From: an uncultured Burkholderiales bacterium
GTDB taxonomy: Bacteria; Pseudomonadota; Gammaproteobacteria; Burkholderiales; Burkholderiaceae
Assembly (NCBI GenBank): GCA_903845315.1
Contig: CAIMWY010000288.1
Span: 1-9,582, forward strand
Length of the DNA stretch: 9,582 nt
Direction: 5' to 3'
A program made the position numbers and the translations under genes. Under the pieces are notes generated by a model, which saw nothing but the letters and a program-made list of their open reading frames with translations, ran no database searches and was not told the DNA's origin. Numbering within the stretch: position 1 is the first letter of the stretch; each line of letters opens with the position of its first letter. This document shows, piece by piece, positions 6,734-9,582 of the stretch.

Positions 6734-6763
6734 TTGTCATTCAACTTTCAGCCGTTATACGAT
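6734..6763 (+). promoter_or_regulatory. Candidate sigma-70 promoter for the hydrolase gene
   Basis: TTGTCA at 6734-6739 matches five of six consensus -35 bases. Two -10 readings are possible: TACGAT at 6758-6763 (18-base spacer) or TATACG at 6756-6761 (16-base spacer). Transcription would start near 6770, giving a leader of roughly 26 bases before ATG-6796. This arrangement argues against translation starting at the upstream in-frame ATG-6712. Confidence 0.4.
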
Positions 6764-6795
6764 ATCTCCCAGCTCAACCCTTCGCCCTACTTGCC

Positions 6796-7434
6796 ATGCT
6801 TCAGTACGAAACCGTCCCCGTCACCCCGTTCCAACAAAACTGCTCCATCGTCTGGTGCGACCAGACCCTGAAGGCTGCGGTCATCGATCCAGGTGGCGAT
6901 TTGGAGGTGCTGTTGGCCGCTGTGAAATCCTTGGGGCTAACGCTCGAACAAATCTGGATCACCCACGCCCACATCGACCATGCCGGTGGCACCGCCGAGT
7001 TGGCTGAGCGATTGAAGCTGCCCATCACAGGCCCGCATGAGGGCGACCAGTTTTGGATTGATGGCTTGGCACAAGCTGCCGCAAGCTATGGCTTTCCGCC
7101 CTCACGGGCCTTCACGCCGACCCGTTGGTTGCATGACGGTGACACCGTCACCTTGGGGGGGCACACGCTGCAGGTGCGCCACTGCCCGGGCCACACCCCC
7201 GGGCATGTGGTGTTTTATTCACCCGAGATCAAACGTGCCTTTGTGGGCGATGTGCTGTTTGCCGGCAGCATTGGCCGCACCGACTTTCCAAGGGGCAACC
7301 ACCAAGATTTGATTGACAGCATCACCCAGCGTTTGTGGCCCATGGGCGACGACACGGTGTTCATTCCAGGCCACGGGCCAGAGAGCACCTTTGGGCGCGA
7401 GCGGGTGAGCAACCCGTATGTGGGCGGGACCTGA
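6796..7434 (+). CDS. Metallo-beta-lactamase-fold hydrolase (glyoxalase II-like, YcbL type)
   Basis: The product (212 residues) is a two-metal hydrolase of the glyoxalase II-like branch, about the length of the short YcbL form that lacks the C-terminal helical domain of true GloB. All metal ligands are visible: H57, H59, D61 and H62 in THAHIDHAGG, H133 in CPGHTPGH, D152 in VGDVLF and H193 in PGHGPES. The substrate is probably a thioester such as S-lactoylglutathione, but this is family inference. Start ATG-6796 was preferred over ATG-6712 because MLQYETVPVTPFQQNC is the normal N-terminus and a promoter candidate lies between the two. No ribosome site is seen before it (pyrimidine-rich CCTACTTGCC). 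Its TGA abuts the stop of the convergent peptidase gene. No signal peptide is seen; probably cytosolic. Confidence 0.93.
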   Translation: MLQYETVPVTPFQQNCSIVWCDQTLKAAVIDPGGDLEVLLAAVKSLGLTLEQIWITHAHIDHAGGTAELAERLKLPITGPHEGDQFWIDGLAQAAASYGFPPSRAFTPTRWLHDGDTVTLGGHTLQVRHCPGHTPGHVVFYSPEIKRAFVGDVLFAGSIGRTDFPRGNHQDLIDSITQRLWPMGDDTVFIPGHGPESTFGRERVSNPYVGGT

Positions 7435-8268
7435 TCAGCGGTTGTCTTTGGCCCGCTGGTACAGCGGCAAGACTTTGGGCAAATTGGCCTGGATTTCGTC
7501 AATCCGGGTCGTGCCCGAGGGGTGGGTGCTGAGCCACTGCGGTGGCGCACCTTTGTTGGCGGCACTCATTTTTTGCCACAGTGTGACGCCTGCGCGCGGG
7601 TCATAGCCGGCCCGAGCAGCCAACTCCATACCCACCAAGTCGGCCTCGGTTTCGTCGTCACGGCTGAACTTGAGGTTGATCAGGTTGGCACCTTGCTTGG
7701 CCACAAAGTCGGTCAAGTTGGGGTTGACGCCAAAAAACACCGCGGCCACGGTGCTGCCAATGGTGGCCAGTCCATTGGTGGCGGCTGACTTGCCCATGCG
7801 CTCACGCGCATGCTCGCGCAAGGCGTGGGCAATTTCATGGCCCATCACCATGGCCACTTCGTCGTCGGTCAATTCGAGTTGCTTCAAGATGCCGCTGTAA
7901 AACGCAATCTTGCCGCCAGGCATGCAAAACGCGTTGATTTGGTTCGAGCCAATCAGGTTGACCTCCCACTTCCACTCGCGGGCACGAGGGTTCCATTCGT
8001 AGCTGTGCGGAATCAACTCTTTGGCAATGTGGCGCAAGCGCAGCACTTGCGGATGGTCGGCTGGACCTAAGGCGTTTTTGTCTGCCGCCTGTTTGAGCAT
8101 TTGGCTGTATTGCTGAAACGCCGACTGCTCCACCTCGCCCGCTGGCACCAGCTTGGCAAAGGCCGACTCTTTGCCCACCTCCACGCCCTCGCGCGCCATC
8201 AAGGACGCGCCGGGCAAGCAGCACGCCAGGGCAAAACCAAGCATTGAAACAAGACGGCGAAGGTTCAT
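7435..8268 (-). CDS. M48-family zinc metallopeptidase, exported
   Basis: The product has 277 residues. Residues 1-25 form a signal peptide (MNLRRL, then a hydrophobic stretch, then likely cleavage after LMA). LACCLPG resembles a lipoprotein box, but the -3 position does not fit it well, so periplasmic release is more likely than lipid anchoring. The zinc site is complete: HEIAH (144-148) with the third ligand E208 in SRDDETEADLVGMELAARAGYDP. NAFCMPGGKIAFYSGIL (112-128) is the typical preceding motif, and STHPSGTTRIDEI near the C-terminus is the conserved closing block. Family members such as LoiP and BepA act in the periplasm on misfolded envelope proteins. The ATG at 8268-8266 gives the signal peptide; the frame runs upstream to 8376, but that part overlaps the ampG-like gene. 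The ribosome site is weak (AAAGAA). It diverges from ampG over 37 bases. Confidence 0.93.
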   Translation of the reverse strand: MNLRRLVSMLGFALACCLPGASLMAREGVEVGKESAFAKLVPAGEVEQSAFQQYSQMLKQAADKNALGPADHPQVLRLRHIAKELIPHSYEWNPRAREWKWEVNLIGSNQINAFCMPGGKIAFYSGILKQLELTDDEVAMVMGHEIAHALREHARERMGKSAATNGLATIGSTVAAVFFGVNPNLTDFVAKQGANLINLKFSRDDETEADLVGMELAARAGYDPRAGVTLWQKMSAANKGAPPQWLSTHPSGTTRIDEIQANLPKVLPLYQRAKDNR

Positions 8269-8305
8269 GGAGAGTTCTTTGGGCGAAAGCCTGAAAATAA
8301 GCGTG

Positions 8306-9582
8306 ATGAACGATACAACAAGTCCTGCTGCTGCGCAGCCAACCACCCCAAGCCAAAAGTGGGTAGACGCCTTCAAGGTCTATCTTGAACCCGCGTCTTG
8401 GCGCATGCTCTGCTTGGGATTTTCTGCCGGTTTGCCATTGCTGCTGGTGCTGGGCACCTTGAGTTTCAGGTTGCGCGAAGCCGGCGTTGACCGCAGCACG
8501 ATTGGCTTTTTGAGCTGGGTGGGCTTGGCCTACGGCTTCAAATGGGTGTGGTCGCCGCTGGTCGATCGGCTGCCACTGCCCCTGTTGACACGCTGGCTGG
8601 GGCGTCGGCGCAGCTGGCTGCTGCTGGCCCAAAGTGTGGTGATGGCAGGGCTGGTAGGCATGGCGCTGCTCGATCCCCAACAAGCCCTCGAACCTGTGGT
8701 GTGGTGCGCCTTGGTGGTGGCCTTTGGCTCGGCCACCCAAGACATTGCGCTGGACGCCTACCGGATCGAGTCGGCCGACCTGCACCACCAAGCCGCCTTG
8801 GCGGCCACCTATCAAACCGGCTACCGCTTGGCCATGATTTGGGCGGGGGCCGGCGTGCTCTGGGTGGCCGCCCGCGCCTCGGGCACAGACAGCAACAGCT
8901 ACCAACACGCCGCCTGGCAAACCGCCTACTTGGTGATGGCCGCGTCCATGAGCTTGGGGCTGCTCACCGTGCTGCTGTCGCCCGAACCAGCGCAACCCCC
9001 GATCCCGCCGGCGCGCAATCTGCGCGCTTGGCTGCAAGCCGCCTTGGTGGCCCCGTTTGCCGACTTCATTGGCCGCTACCGCTGGCAAGCGGCCTTGATC
9101 TTGGGGCTGATTGCGGTCTACCGCATCAGCGATGTGGTGATGGGCATCATGGCCAATCCTTTTTACGTGGACATGGGCTACACCAAAGACGAGGTGGCTG
9201 CCGTCACCAAAGTGTTTGGCGTGGTCATGACGCTGCTGGGCGCCTTCATTGGCGGCGTGCTGTCGATGCGCCTGGGTGTCATGCGCATCTTGATGCTGGG
9301 CGCTGTCTTGAGCGCACTCACCAACCTGCTGTTTGCCTGGCTGGCCACCCGAGGCCACGATTTGACGGCGCTGATCTGGGTCATCTCCGCCGACAACTTG
9401 GCCAGCGGCATTGCGTCAGCCGCTTTCATTGCCTACCTGTCAGGCCTGACCAACGTGAACTACTCGGCCACGCAATACGCCTTGTTCAGCTCGATGATGC
9501 TGCTGGCGCCCAAATGGCTGGCAGGGTTTTCTGGCGTGTATGTCGACGCCCACGGCTACGAGGCGTTTTTCAACAGCACCGC
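8306..9582 (+). CDS. ampG: AmpG-like muropeptide MFS permease (3' end outside window)
   Basis: AmpG imports GlcNAc-1,6-anhydro-MurNAc peptides released from peptidoglycan across the inner membrane for wall recycling; in many bacteria it also feeds the signal for beta-lactamase induction. The frame is open from ATG-8306 to the window end, giving 425 complete residues with many hydrophobic helices from about residue 34 (MLCLGFSAGLPLLLVLGTLSF). Recognisable blocks are WVGLAYGFKWVWSPLVDRL (71-89), GRRRSWLLLAQ (99-109), and QDIALDAYRIE (145-155), the AmpG signature. The polar N-terminus (MNDTTSPAAAQPTTPSQK) is cytoplasmic. GTG-8303 directly before the ATG is an alternative start. The ribosome site is weak (ATAAGCG). 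It lies back-to-back with the exported M48 peptidase; both serve the envelope, but a shared circuit is only a guess. Most of the protein is present; the last helices may be missing. Confidence 0.9.
   Translation, partial: MNDTTSPAAAQPTTPSQKWVDAFKVYLEPASWRMLCLGFSAGLPLLLVLGTLSFRLREAGVDRSTIGFLSWVGLAYGFKWVWSPLVDRLPLPLLTRWLGRRRSWLLLAQSVVMAGLVGMALLDPQQALEPVVWCALVVAFGSATQDIALDAYRIESADLHHQAALAATYQTGYRLAMIWAGAGVLWVAARASGTDSNSYQHAAWQTAYLVMAASMSLGLLTVLLSPEPAQPPIPPARNLRAWLQAALVAPFADFIGRYRWQAALILGLIAVYRISDVVMGIMANPFYVDMGYTKDEVAAVTKVFGVVMTLLGAFIGGVLSMRLGVMRILMLGAVLSALTNLLFAWLATRGHDLTALIWVISADNLASGIASAAFIAYLSGLTNVNYSATQYALFSSMMLLAPKWLAGFSGVYVDAHGYEAFFNST

Noticed and set aside
6712..6795. Upstream ATG-6712 as the hydrolase start.
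   Set aside because: It would add 28 residues absent from the family, it overlaps an inverted repeat, and it lies upstream of the candidate promoter.
7424..7456. Possible terminator: GCGGG and CC against GG and CCCGC with a bulged A and an 18-base loop.
   Set aside because: The loop is long, the stem is bulged and lies inside coding sequence of both genes, and no T-run follows.
8269..8305. Promoter elements for the M48 gene on the minus strand (TTGTTG, then TATTTT).
   Set aside because: The -35 match is only three of six bases, too weak to report as a feature.
7835..9358. A 507-codon open frame on the minus strand across the ampG-like gene and the start of the M48 gene.
   Set aside because: It is antisense to two clear genes, its translation is rich in His, Gln, Arg and Gly as expected of a shadow frame in GC-rich DNA, and no family is recognisable.
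1..9582. Mobile elements, CRISPR array, toxin-antitoxin or defence genes, tRNA or rRNA.
   Set aside because: Both strands were read for transposase or integrase motifs, spaced direct repeats and RNA-gene patterns; none was seen.

Overview
The window looks like ordinary chromosomal DNA from a betaproteobacterium of the order Burkholderiales, most likely the Comamonadaceae (a Limnohabitans/Rhodoferax-like organism). I infer this from the GC-rich codon use and from recalled similarity of ExoIII, PyrE, PanD and the flavoprotein to that group; no search was run. I see no insertion sequence, phage gene, tRNA, rRNA, CRISPR array or defence locus. Ten confidently recognised protein genes (two cut by the window edges) and one small doubtful gene fill almost all of it.

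Layout. 2-706 (+) is the 3' end of gatB, followed in the same frame by a YitT-type membrane protein gene (782-1336, +) with an awkward start codon. It converges on pyrE (1342-2040, -). pyrE diverges from an exonuclease III gene (2039-2842, +), and the two start regions overlap. The exonuclease heads a tightly packed row: exonuclease III, an ABC exporter half-transporter (2842-4569) and an HI0933/BaiN-type flavoprotein (4569-5900), joined by two one-base TGATG overlaps. panD follows after 34 bases (5935-6339).

The stretch 6340-6795 is the least ordinary part. It is visibly more A/T-rich, carries a small unrecognised minus-strand gene (6358-6627), and then two spaced inverted repeats of a GCATGAC-type half-site upstream of a plausible sigma-70 promoter. 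That promoter would serve a metallo-beta-lactamase-fold hydrolase (6796-7434, +). The hydrolase converges, with no gap, on an exported M48 zinc metallopeptidase (7435-8268, -). This diverges over 37 bases from an ampG-like muropeptide permease gene (8306 to the window end, +).

Functionally the window mixes tRNA amidation (GatB), pyrimidine synthesis (PyrE), DNA repair (ExoIII), pantothenate synthesis (PanD) and envelope maintenance (ABC exporter, M48 protease, AmpG). I found no convincing undescribed system. The points most worth a second look are the paired inverted repeats at 6650-6716, the small gene beside them, the overlapping pyrE/exonuclease III start regions, and the missing ordinary start codon for the YitT-type gene.
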